Source: Alentia gelatinosa (lineage: Eukaryota; Annelida; Polychaeta; Phyllodocida; Polynoidae). From it: a DNA stretch of 64,000 nucleotides. Shown here one piece after another: positions 49,987 through 61,245 of this stretch. A program made the position numbers and the translations under genes. How positions within the stretch are numbered: position 1 is the stretch's first letter; the number at the start of each line of letters is the position of its first letter. The stretch covers positions 23,360,527-23,424,526 of the forward strand of contig OX465588.1 of NCBI GenBank assembly GCA_950022655.1, given 5' to 3'. The notes beneath the pieces were generated by a model. It was given only the letters and a program-made list of their open reading frames with translations. It ran no database searches and was not told the DNA's origin.

Positions 49987-50287
49987 GCCTGATGCCCATC
50001 TACCGATTCAGGGTTGAGCGATTAGTTTGCAAATTGTATTCGGTGAACTTGTCGCAGGCAAATTAAGTAACTCTTCGCTCGATCTGCGGACATTGAGGAG
50101 ATGGGGTTGGTGGATATTAGTCCTAAGCAAATCTGTCTACTAATTGGTGGCTCACCCTTGCCTAGCTGTGCTACATCTACCAACTACGGCCGACTCCGTT
50201 AGGATGCCTTGGCTGAGACAAATTACTGTCCGTTTGTTGCTGACAAAGGTACATGAATGTTCCAAAATCGGTAGATGGGCATTGGGC
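49987..50287. mobile_element. MITE distantly related to the GGCGTCCAC family
   Basis: The left terminus GCCTGATGCCCATCTACCGA and the right terminus ATCGGTAGATGGGCATTGGGC are inverted repeats of about 22 bp. The left flank is TAA (49984-49986) and the right flank is TTT. The terminal plan, GCC then GATGCCCATCTACC, parallels GGCGTCCACCTAC of the other copies with several changes. The element sits in the lectin-CUB intron and has no coding capacity. Confidence 0.65.
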
Positions 50288-52259
50288 TTTACACTTCTAA
50301 ATGAATATATAGTCTTATTCAGTTACCTGAAAGAAGTATGTGTTTTTAAACATATTTATTGGTAACACTTATCTGTAGTGCAGCTGGACCTTGATGATTA
50401 AACATTCCTATTATGGGAAAAGATAATTCAATCATAAAAAGCCAAAATGTCATTAGATCGGTTTTATTGAGAGAGTCGTCTGAAAAAGGTTATTTCAGCA
50501 AGCTGTGGTCTATAGAGCCTTCATGTAGAGCACCATGTTGAGTGATTGCAAGCGACTCCTGAGTTACTCAGGCTGGGTTTAACATCCTTGTCCTCCATGG
50601 TGTGTGTGCCCACCTGTGTGTACAGAGCCACCTGTCCCGGCCCACCTCTTTGATCCCTGATCTCATTAGCCGGATTCTCTATACCTGCTTGGTGGCCGGG
50701 GGTGGTTAGACATGGCTAGGCCCTGAAGGTGAAGGTTGAGATGACCCTACGTTGACAGACACGGGGATCTCTCAATGTTCTCACACTGCATGTTGGTGGT
50801 GGTGTTCAGACAGACAGAAGACATATGACTCTTACCGTAGCTACTATCGAACAAAATTATCAAGGCTATATCTAGACAGAGGTCTAAGTTATATAGATAT
50901 CATCATTACACTCTACCTAATGGGCCGTCTGCCTTTAACTATACGGCGAAATGTCATTCCAATCTTCTCGTTATAATTGATATTTGAATTAATATGACCT
51001 TGTATATCCGCTTGGTCTCCTGGTATCAGCAGCACATTAAGCCATATGTCTTTCTTTCTGAGAAATAGGTTAATCTCATAATTCGATCCACTCAAGTCGC
51101 TATTCTTGTTAGCGTAAGTCTTGGTTTCTCTTCATTATCAATTCAATGGTAATGTTAAATATACAGAAACTACCTGGAGCATCTCAAGTTAGTGAAGCAG
51201 CATTCATCTCTCTCTAGTTACGATTAGAGACGATGGTTACATGTGATATTGAATTGAATATATAATCAATATTCTACTTCTAGGTGCTAGACAAATTAAC
51301 TTAGATCAAATGGCCTTGTGTAATCATCTAAGCCTATTGGCGTAATATCATCAACTGGGTAGCTACTACACGAGATAGATTGAGCAACACCGCTTGTGAA
51401 TGGAGTGGATATCTGAGGGAAATAGTCAGACCCCTGTGTCTCGGTCATATCCAGCATGGACGACAGCAATTCCCTTGAGCTTCTCATTTTACTGCAAAAG
51501 CCAGGTTTTTCGGCCCATGGGTTTGTAATGCTCCGTGATGTACTCAGTGAAGCTACTACTCCTCTCAGTCCATATCTGAGTAACAGCCAGCGCTCATCCC
51601 ATCGCTCAATCAGTCACTGAGCAATTCAGAGCATGTCCTATGGCGAATGAGTCGCTCACTAGCTGGGTCTGGCTGGGGAGAGCGGGCTGCGGCGGGCACG
51701 GTTGGGGAGCTGACCAGTTGCAAATTGAACAAATCCATCACAGCTGGTCATGGCCTCCTGAGGAGACTAGCTCTGTAGTCTGAAACAAATACGGGGACAC
51801 ATCTAGAGCTTACAAGAAGCCCCTCCCCTAACACCACGTCCTACAAATGACTCTACAATTGGTGGATGGATAGGATTAGCCATTGGACCAGACAAGGCCT
51901 GGAATAAGCAGACCATATGTGGCCTAACACCTTACATGATGTTACGTTCACATGTATGTACACATGTATGCGTACATGTATCTGGTGTATTTAGAGAATA
52001 CTGAAAATAGGATTTTCCCTTCCTCGTAGCTACCTCCAGAATGAGCATCAAAAGCAAGACATATGTGTTCTGTATGTAAAAGTGTATGTTATATTCAAAA
52101 TACGTGAGCTGCCACTGAGAATTATATGATATCTTTGATGTACATCAAGCAATTTGCTATGATTTACTGTATAATGCATTCCTAGCATTAACAGAGTAAA
52201 AAAACATATCTCTCCACCTTAAAGTTACTTTGAAGGCGATCCAACGCATGCACAGTCGA

Positions 52260-52500
52260 GAAATCTACCCCGCACTAGCCTCTGAGATTATCATCCGGCC
52301 CCGCATCCCAGCCGCCCCTTTATGGCTTTGAAGTGGGCCCTTCATTAAAGGAGGAGAGCAATAAAACATTCGCAGTCCCCTTAAGGTTAAGTACTCCAGC
52401 AGCCTGCGTGCTGCGCTAGCTGTGTTGTTGATGAATGGAGGCCTTAGTGGGCGGCGCGGCCGGGCAGGGGCTGGTGACAGTGGGACGGCGATATCATTCA
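52260..52500. other. GC-rich patch inside the intron
   Basis: Moderately GC-rich with a GGCGGCGCGGCCGGGCAGGG core near 52450. The minus-strand frame of 88 codons (52265-52531) is low-complexity and not called. Confidence 0.3.
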
Positions 52501-54715
52501 TATTCCGCCGCGACCCCATATTCTGTCCCACTCGCTCAATAAGCCCTATCTCTGAACATTCTAGTCCCCCGGTCGGCTTAAGCTAACCTAATAAATCCAT
52601 CCATTCTATGGTAAATCAATTACACAAGCACTCCGGCCAGAGAGGGGTGGGGCTTGGTGCTTATAAGTCTTACATTGCCTCCACCACCACACTCCCCTCC
52701 ACGTTTTGCCGCCTCCGCAGTGACGCCACGGAAAAGTGAGCGCGCTTAAAATAAGAAGACATGAAAGATCAGTAACGTAATTGAAATAAATGCAGCAATT
52801 CTGTCGGTCTGCCGCCTTGCACATTGCCCAATACATTAGGTGATCGGCCGATAAATCTCCTCTTGTCCCCCATGTGATCGCCACTTCGAGGGAGCCGATG
52901 AATCAAATTGGTCATACAGGGATGGAGAGGGGGGATGGGATGAAGGTAGGGCGGTCTATAGGTATGGCAGTGTAAAGTGGACATGACGTTCTTGCTTGAT
53001 TTTTAAGTATAAAGTTATATCGATAGTAAGATGTAAATCCCAAATGAGCTAGCACGTGAGGTTTGGGTAATTCATAAGAATAGGAGCTTTAAGGTAGCCA
53101 TAAAGTGCCTTACAATATGACAGAAAAGTACCTGTACAGTTCTAGTACATTGTATATTTGTAAAATTTGTGAGACATCCATGGAATGTGCACAAAATCTG
53201 GTTTGGTGAGATCACTATCCGAACCGTATCTTTTATATCAGTTTCTCTTTGTCAGGTGCAGTGCCACTTTACTTTTAATCATACTAGAGAAGATTTTATA
53301 TGATTACACTTGTAAGAATCATCCGAGTTGATGTGAATGCTTTTAAAACAGATACCTGCCTACGCTGTGCATGATTTGCGGTCTGTGTGGTGTTCCTTCC
53401 TCGCAATTTATGTATCAGAGTAATGCGCGGCATGGTGTTGGGTTGCGGTCATACAGATAGCCACATAAAACCTAAGCCAAAAAAACTGCGGCGCTGGAGT
53501 TAGCTTTCAAAGGAGATCGGGCTGGCCTACTCCTTCCTTGCCATTGTTGGGCGTAACTCCCGCGACGCTTTTGTAGTGAGTGTAACAGTAACCTGCTTTG
53601 ACGTCGAAGACCCTTGATGTGGATTTTAAGCAGCTGAAATACATGTACACGTGGCGCCCTCTCCGGGACGCCATTCCTCAAGTAACTCTTCTCCGCCATA
53701 GTTTCACAATACTCATATCGCACTGGGACTGTACAAGCACCTCTGATGGGATGAGAAATAAAGTTTCACTGCTTAGTTCTTTGCTTTTATCAATGGAGCT
53801 TCGAAACAATACGGATAGTATTAGAGTCCTTTTGTTTGACATCCCAGCTAAAGTGCATGAAGGGCGCATAAAGATGGCTACATGCTCCAGATCCGAACTG
53901 AAGTATGTGAGTAAAGATGATAGGTATTTACAGGTGAAGCAGATGAACGCAATAGATGAAGAAAGTTTGCTTTCCACCCAGGGGATAGTATTAGATTGAA
54001 AAGGATTTGGAGTCCTTCACCATAAATTCCATCTGGTTAAAAACTTGAACACAATGTTAATATACTGAGTTTTAAGCTGAATGAATAAAGATGGAAGAAC
54101 AGTCCTGTGTTGGCATACGAGCAATAGCATGTGCACAAAGGCATAGATTATTCCTGCATTGCAATCTCAGTTAAACTATAGATATATTTTTAACAAGAGG
54201 CTGTCTCAGGGCTGCCACGCCGGATCTAGTATCAGCAACCCAGAAGTACAAGAGATCTAGATCATTGTATGCGCAATCCTCCGGTTCAACTGTTGATACC
54301 GTTTTTAGTTACTCTATCCATCAATGGTAGGCTTGATTTTGATACCGTGTGGTTTGATAGTCTGAAATAATGTTTCATCATAAAATCCACATGTTTAGAT
54401 TGGCTTGGGACCTATCATTGAGGAATAATGGAAAATTATTGTTAATTCTGAGACAGGAGTGACCTAATCGAACATTTAACATATTACCTGTGGCGCTCAA
54501 TCGAACATTCATACATTAGTAGCGTCATCTTAACGTCACCACGTGACCGAGACCATCGCGCCAGTCTGCCGCTAACTTCAATCGATACTACACTATCCTC
54601 AGACTTTCAATTAATCACCCTCTTTAGTAATTTATTATTACATACCTATGCACTAAATCAGTGTAAATACGTACTGCTCCTAGGGGTACAGTTATTGTAC
54701 CGGTGCCTTTGGATA

Positions 54716-54798
54716 CTGACAGACTGCACGCTTTGGGTGACAGACTGTATCCTTTAACCCTCACCGGCACGCGTTGGCTGACAGACTGCACCCTTTGC
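54716..54798 (+). repeat. Short repeat, three 21-bp units
   Basis: CTGACAGACTGCACGCTTTG at 54716, GTGACAGACTGTATCCTTTA at 54737 and CTGACAGACTGCACCCTTTG at 54778. The first two are adjacent and the third follows after about 20 bp. Confidence 0.75.
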
Positions 54799-54861
54799 AG
54801 AAATAACGCATTTTGATTGGTCGAGAGGCCGACAACAGAATTCTAGGCGCAAGATTCAAGA

Positions 54862-54914
54862 ATGGCGGATCCCTTCACTTCGCGAGTTCTGTGGCATCGT
54901 ACAGTAACCACGGA
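54862..54914 (+). other. Possible nested first coding exon
   Basis: The context CAAGAATGGCGGATCCC at an ATG resembles the YY1-type start context of TATA-less animal genes. The frame runs 17 codons (MADPFTSRVLWHRTVTT) to a good donor, GA|GTGAGT, at 54915. An inverted CCAAT word, GATTGGTC, lies at 54815-54822, about 40 bp upstream. It lies inside an intron on the same strand and close to repeats (54716-54798 and the palindrome at 55307), so it may instead belong to a transposable element. No second exon was found and no product can be named. Confidence 0.2.
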
Positions 54915-55306
54915 GTGAGTTAGTCCGAAAATACATCAAACATCGAGGTGGAATACGATAACGAGCCACGTGATATACTTTAGATAGCTTAGATATGCAA
55001 GAAATATCGATTTCGATACGTTCACGGGCCGAGCGGGCGACTCGTCGATGTCAACAAATAGTGGAGACACTGCACTGCTCGAGTATAGCTGTCCGACAGG
55101 ACGATCGAGCGTAACAGGGTGATCACTTGCTAATTTATGCAGTGCTATAATGTATTTGCGCCTGCGCGGTGATCTCTTCCGGTTATCAACATCCGGCATA
55201 TCTGCCAGCGTACACATCGTGTTTGAGAGTTGTGCCAAGTTATTTCGAAGTCAAATTACGGTCAGTTTTAGCGAATTAAGACCGAATTAAGGTATATAAT
55301 AATATG

Positions 55307-55453
55307 AAACCATAGTGATGGTGACAGTACGGGGTAGATTTACTTGTTGTTTCGGAGAAATTCGTTCTGAACTCGCCGCGCCGGCTCGTTCAGAACAAAT
55401 TTCTCCGAAACAACTCATAAATCTACCCCGTACTGTCACCATAACTATGGTTT
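55307..55453. repeat. Long palindrome (about 63-bp arms, 15-nt centre)
   Basis: The left arm starts AAACCATAGTGATGGTGACA and runs through TACGGGGTAGATTTA, GTTTCGGAGAAATT and GTTCTGAAC. The right arm repeats the same blocks as the reverse complement with about four mismatches. The centre is a GC-rich TCGCCGCGCCGGCTC. On one strand it would fold into a long hairpin, as in a fold-back element. A target-site duplication was not identified. Confidence 0.85.
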
Positions 55454-58400
55454 TACATATTACTTATCTTATCTTACCGTTATCATCAACATGTTTTACC
55501 TTCAACGGTTATTAATTCTTTTATTATACCAATCACTTGTATAATATCAATACTCTTATCTCAGAATATCGTTCATACTTTTATTATGTATTTCACTTTT
55601 ATACATTGAGTTTTTAACTCTCAATTGTATTTTAATAATGTTATCTTGTAATAAAACATTATTAAGGCACTCCTGGTCTCCTCATAATTACCGCTCACCT
55701 TGTTCGAGCCAATAGCATTACCAATATCACTTAATGAGACCCTCAAGAGACTGCAGTTACTCTGCCCCTTTATCTGGTCACTCCCTATAACAGATATTAT
55801 TTGTTTAGTCCTTTATGCTTATTTGTAGTAAGATAAATGCAGAGAAGTAGAAGAAACATATCGTTAACTAAAATACTAACCGATGGTTGAATGGTAAAGG
55901 TTTCCACTGGCCGACGAAAAAGTTACCGATTATTTGAGTTCTCCTAAAGGTATGTCAGTAGTGCCACTGACTGTACGTCGTTGTCAAATATTCGGTGTGG
56001 GTGTAGTGGATACCTTCTTTCTCAAGTATTTTACAGGCGCCTACTGATTTCATGTTCATGCTGAAACATCAAACCTCAACGATCAAATCAAAGCGATTTG
56101 ATCCTATCGGTCGTTGACCAAGTGAGTAGGTGGTGGCCTCATTGCATTATTTTTGGAAAATTAATCGGTGACCATTGACACTCCAGTTGATTGAATTGTG
56201 GACAAGAATCCCAGGTAATATTACGAGATCACAGAATGAAATTACTCGAAGTCATGAAAAATAAAGATGACTACAAAGAGACCACCTACTTAGGTTAAAA
56301 ATGAATGTCCATTGTATGTGGGAAACAAAATATGGAATGTACTGTGTTGAATGCCAGATGGAAAATAATTTAACCAACTTTAAAATTGAAATAAAAGGAG
56401 AAATACAGCTGTTAAATCCACGACAACTTAAAGGTCAATAGATCTAATGATCTGTGCGTATTTACAAGTTTGGTAAAAGAATTTGACCCATATATGCCCG
56501 TTTAGATACAATTCTTGTTACTCTCCAGGCTAGCCTTTGTTTTAATTTCACTATAAGCCAATAATCTGTACTTGCTTGTAACTATTGTACACGCTACCTA
56601 CAATCATCTGTATTATTATCATGTGTTTTGTTCAGTTCTGTAAATGTTTTGTTCAAGTTCTGTAATTGTTCTCGGAACTCACGGATGTGGAAGAACGACA
56701 AATGAAATGTCGATTATTCTGTGAATAAAAGATTTTTTTTTAAAACAACAACAAAAAATAATCCGCAGATCAACAGATCTAGTGGTTCATATAATACACA
56801 AGAACAAGAACATTGTTGACATATACTACTGTCATTTGTATGTGTTGTTATTTGTCTGTGGTGTTGCATGAATGTTTGTTGTTGTGTATCTCTCTGTGCA
56901 TAGTTCCGACTACTATACGGAAGAGCGCCCACTGTCTTTAGATTCAAATGAAAAAATGTTTTAAAAGAATTGAAATGCCAGGCTGTCTCCATTCAATGAT
57001 CTTGCGACGGCATACGAAAAATATGCAGATCGGTGCTGAATAATCGGCCGATGTAAAATGGCTTTAAGATGCACCATAACAGGAGGGCAATGTGTAAGAG
57101 CAAATCGATCATAATTTAAACACGTCTCCTGCCCTTCCTGAGCCCGTTGGCAATGCCTCACTGAATCATCGGAAATAGTTTACCCATAATTCAATAGAGC
57201 ATTAGGCTGAGGACTATGGTTTGTACCTTAACACATGCCGGGACCATTTGGCCATGACCTTTATAATTCTCAGGAATTATTCTGCAGAAACATGCTCCTA
57301 CTTCTCTGTTTTCGTTGTCATTTTCCTCGACTAACTATATGGTGATTAATAATTCATAGCCTTACCGTCCATCATGCATCACCCCCACCATTGACATCTG
57401 GGTAAGGGAACGTGTGTGGCATGCAGCCGGTATCTTCTCAACTGGAGATACTTGTACCTGTTCCGCTGGGGATTCACCAGACACTCGCTCTCCTACCCAC
57501 CCCGTTCCTGTTAGCAACTCTCTTCGGAAAACATCATTCATGCCGATACTTCATACAGTATCCGCTGACAAAAAATAGAAGTCTCTGGAGCGATAGTTCC
57601 TGGAATAACATACATCTCTCCTTGCCCCGTGGGCACATAAACTAGGTAAAGGATACCACTCTCTTTATACTTCCTTCTAACCCCAGTCGTTTTGCCATGC
57701 GAGGCACATCCCAAGAAGAAAACCCATTCCAAAAAATGGACTCTACACAAACACTTCTAGTCTTCCTCTGGTTATCATATATCTTTATTGGGATCCTCCC
57801 TAACAGCCTCATACATATGGAGACTAGGTCCCATTGGGGCATTTTCAGAACAGTTAAGCCTCCACTCAGGCCTTTAGGCTAGTTCTGTTGGGGGGTCACT
57901 GAGGCAATTTGTCTTCGGTGCCATTTGGGAATCACCAAAACGTTCTTATTCGTACATAATCATAGAGTCCTATCTATCGATAGTTCTTGTCGTGAAAACA
58001 ACTTTTTTTTAGATCCCGTTGTATCTGATTACATACTATCAATATAGCTATCTCTCTTAAGCCAGCGGGTTTTATACCTTTCCTGTATTACACTCTATAG
58101 CTATGCGCCCGCTAGTCCTGACATGCCAATACTCTACTCACAAAGCTTTTTGACCACATTTTTCTTAACCACTAGTGTTTGTCATACTTAGTTTTTTCCG
58201 TCTTGACTTGTACATACATACCATTTAAGCCTGAGGTTTCACCTACCCTAATACTACCTCCTAGTGTTTACCGACTTCGACTTTTTCCCGCGCTTGGTTT
58301 CATGGCAGTCCTATGCATTCTGCCTAAGAATAAATGGGAAGTTTGAATGTTTGTGATTCTTGAAGAATTTCTAGAGCCTCCCAAGGACATTGGATGGAGT

Positions 58401-58644
58401 TATAGTTAGGATATATATGCTCTACACCGTGCATAGTGAAATAAAGCTATACACTATCGGCTACTTTTATTTCAAAGTGAAACAATCGTGGAAACTGAAT
58501 AAGGAGATCATTCGGTACTGTCGGAAAACTACATACATAAGTTATCAGTAACTTCTTGTATGTTACTTGTTATAACAATTGCGTTAAAGACCGACGATTG
58601 CATTGTCAAATGCAAAGTGTCAAAAATATAACAGTGTTTTGTAA

Positions 58645-58829
58645 GGCCCAACGTCCACTGAATTCCCGATACTCTCCGATAGACCTTACGATGGGTACAT
58701 CGGGGTGCATCCTATGGTGTATCGGCTACAGGTTAAAGTTGACTTTCCAACACGATATCGATTTGGTGTTTGGAGATGCATCGTTCGGCCTATATCGGAG
58801 TGATTCAGGAGGTCAGTGGACACCGGGCC
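58645..58829 (+). mobile_element. MITE, GGCGTCCAC family (short subtype), next to the CUB-like exon
   Basis: The inverted ends are GGCCCAACGTCCACTGAATT and the complement of AGGTCAGTGGACACCGGGCC. Flanks are TAA (58642-58644) and TTA (58830-58832). It is collinear with 11968-12149 over its full length. It lies wholly in the intron, ending 87 bp before the exon at 58917. The 94-codon frame crossing it (58556-58840) is not a gene. Confidence 0.85.
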
Positions 58830-58916
58830 TTAGAGTATAGCCTGATGTCATTTGATGCCCTGTGGTTAACTCATTAGATATGATCTAAGACCTATGTTTT
58901 ATTTTCTACCTTACAG

Positions 58917-59378
58917 TGATCGTTCCCAAGGAGCAGAAATGTACCCGCACCAGCAGCCTGGTAAGCAGTGCCCCTAGCGGCTACCTGTCCAGCGTGGTGT
59001 CAACTGAGACCGGGTGCGGGCGTCGCGACACCCCGTGGAAGCTGAGCGTCAAGCCGGGACAGCGCATCAACATCAGCCTCTACGACTTCAGCGCCGCCGC
59101 CGACATCGCGTCATCGCTGTCCTCCTCCTCCACGCAAGGCGAGAATGACGTCGCCGGTTCCGCTTCCGCCAAGCGCCCGCTGACGCAGTGTCGCGTCTAC
59201 GCCGTTATCCGGGAGCGGACCGTACACCGCATGCGCAACATCACCGTGTGCGGCACCAAGTCTCGCGAGAGGAACGTCTACATCTCGTTGACCAACACGG
59301 TGGAGATCGGCCTTATCGTGTCGTCAGGGTCACGTGACAAGGACAAGCAGCCGCCATTTTTCCTCGTCAAATACGAAG
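58917..59378 (+). CDS. Exon coding for a CUB-like domain, same gene as the lectin exon
   Basis: This 462-bp exon lies between the acceptor TTTTCTACCTTACAG and a GTAATG donor at 59379. Both borders are phase 1. It encodes 154 residues with four cysteines at 9, 34, 92 and 112, the two-disulfide pattern of CUB domains. CUB-like blocks include SGYLSSV (21-27), PWKLSVKPGQRINISLYDF (40-58), QCRVYAVI (91-98) and NITVCG (108-113). A Ser/Ala-rich insertion occupies about residues 60-87. N-glycosylation sequons are NIS (52-54) and NIT (108-110). CUB domains are extracellular protein- or glycan-interaction modules. With the lectin domain before it, the protein is most likely secreted or a membrane receptor. 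The frame stays open after the exon only to a stop at 59408, so a further exon beyond the window, or one not recognised here, is expected. Confidence 0.85.
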
Positions 59379-61245
59379 GTAATGTGAGATCAGTTGTATT
59401 CATGCCGTAGAGTGATATCTTTGTCACATTTCTGATGATTCTATTGGATATAAAGGTCAAAGGGCACACCTCGATATCTGTTCAGTTAACATGGGTTATA
59501 TATGATTAGACCTTTAAGTATACTGTCATATGAATCTTTATTCTGGAATCCTGTTGATGAATAGTAAGAATGACTTGTATTAATTTGATATCAACCATCA
59601 GGGTCAACCAGAACATAAGGGATGATATGAAACCATCTTTTTTGGAGTAGTTTGTTTTTTACTGTGTTTTCTATACGATTGAGTTATAGAAACCTGATCT
59701 TCTGATGACTAGGTGGGATTTATAGATGAAACAGCCATATCTAGTGTGTGTATTCAACGGGCAGGGGAAATTAATCAATGTCCTCCTATAAATTGTTATG
59801 TGCGATCCATGTGTTTCAGTAGCTATATGTGAATAGATCACCCCTGGTCATAAGTGCATCGAAGATAACTGTGATATGCCAAAGTGTGGTATATATACTG
59901 AGATTATTAGACATGATTTATTTGTCTTCATTCTCCAAGCAATTTGCCCGGTAGTTACCAGATGATTTATATCATGGCACCTGGGAACAACGTGATGTCT
60001 TGTGACACAGCATATCCCAGGGCCTTCCATTCGATATGTAATGAATGGAACGGAATCGCACTAGTCATTTCCGTTGTCAGGTCATACTTTGGCAACGGGC
60101 TCCTATTAATTGTCCACATTTATATGGTCTCCTTGAATAAAGTCTCATTAAGGTAATTCAATGGAAAAGGACCGACTCCAGGCTTGCCTTATTTCACCGT
60201 CTCCCAAAACATGTACCTGTTTTATGGCTGTTCGGTAAATATCGCTGTTTTTATTCCGCTCCCTCACACCTGAATGGAAGAAGGGACATAAATAGATTGT
60301 TATTACGCTGTTGGAGCAAGGCATTGCAAAACAGAATAATACTACAGCATATTAGTCTGAAAGGTGTGGAATTCTGACAAGGGACCTGACCTTAACAACG
60401 AGCTCGAAATTAAGTAAACAGTCCCTTGTAGACATTTTAGAAATGGGACAAAACCATAATTCACCGCCTTATTTTGTAAGTTTTTTCCTATGCCAAATGG
60501 CGATTCTTGCAATGTATCCCTGTAATTTCTTTGTAATACCCTTTCGATTGTTGGCCCATCCTATTTTCTCAATGCTTATGAATGCCTCTCATCATGAGAA
60601 TTTTGACTTGAAAACAGAGGGGGTATATCCCGTAATGGGTTTCCTAAATAGTGCCATTGGTAATGATTGAGCAATCAAAGTTGAACGGACATTTTCCTGT
60701 TGCTATTTATTTGCCGTGGCTCAATTAGAGATGCGATCATGGCTGATAGACTTTAAAGATTTTATCACCCACTTCACAGGAGGTACCTGTTCCCTCCTGG
60801 TTGTCAACAAAGAATTAAATTTTTTCAAATGATGAATTAATTGACAACAATATTCATTACGCAACAATCTTCCATATATCTTGGCCCTATTATAAGAAAA
60901 GGAAACATAGTTTTTGACCCCATAGCGATTGCCGTTTTACGTCTTTTGTCCTATAGAGGGTGGTTGTGGCCCACTAGATTTTAGGTCAACTATAGACTGT
61001 AGAACCGTTCCAAGGCGCTATAAATATCATGTAAGGAGGTCGGGGTGAAGGTCGTGGTTTGCTCCGAATAGTCATTGGCTACTGGGTCTACCCTATTCCT
61101 TATAAGGCAGTTAATGCAGGGGGACAACTCCAGGCAGTATATCTACGCCCTGACGCCAGAGGCGGAGGGCTCTAGTTATGGGCCAAAAGCCCAGGAACAG
61201 CAATAGCTACAGGTTCATTCACTCGGTTTTCTCATTATTACATAC
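59379..61245. other. Probable intron downstream of the CUB-like exon
   Basis: Starts with GTAATG. AT-rich, with no recognised exon or element. The next exon of the lectin-CUB gene was not found. Confidence 0.45.

Larger units (their letters stand above)
49208..58916 (+). other. Intron (phase 1) between lectin and CUB-like exons, 9.7 kb
   Basis: The intron starts GTAATA and ends TTTTCTACCTTACAG. Joining the flanking exons restores a split GTG codon and continues the frame without a stop. Within it lie MITEs (49987-50287 and 58645-58829), a GC-rich patch (52260-52500), a three-unit repeat (54716-54798), a possible nested first exon (54862-54914) and a long palindrome (55307-55453). Other open frames, for example plus 53598-53999, are unrecognised. 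Additional symmetric phase-1 exons inside the intron cannot be ruled out but none was seen. Confidence 0.75.

Noticed and set aside
53598..53999. 133-codon plus-strand frame in the intron
   Set aside because: No recognisable domain, no clear acceptor/donor in phase, and an almost equally long frame on the other strand.
54936..55238. 100-codon minus-strand frame with a protein-like look
   Set aside because: No family recognised; sits between repeats and next to the palindrome, so it may be part of a mobile element. Not enough to call a gene.
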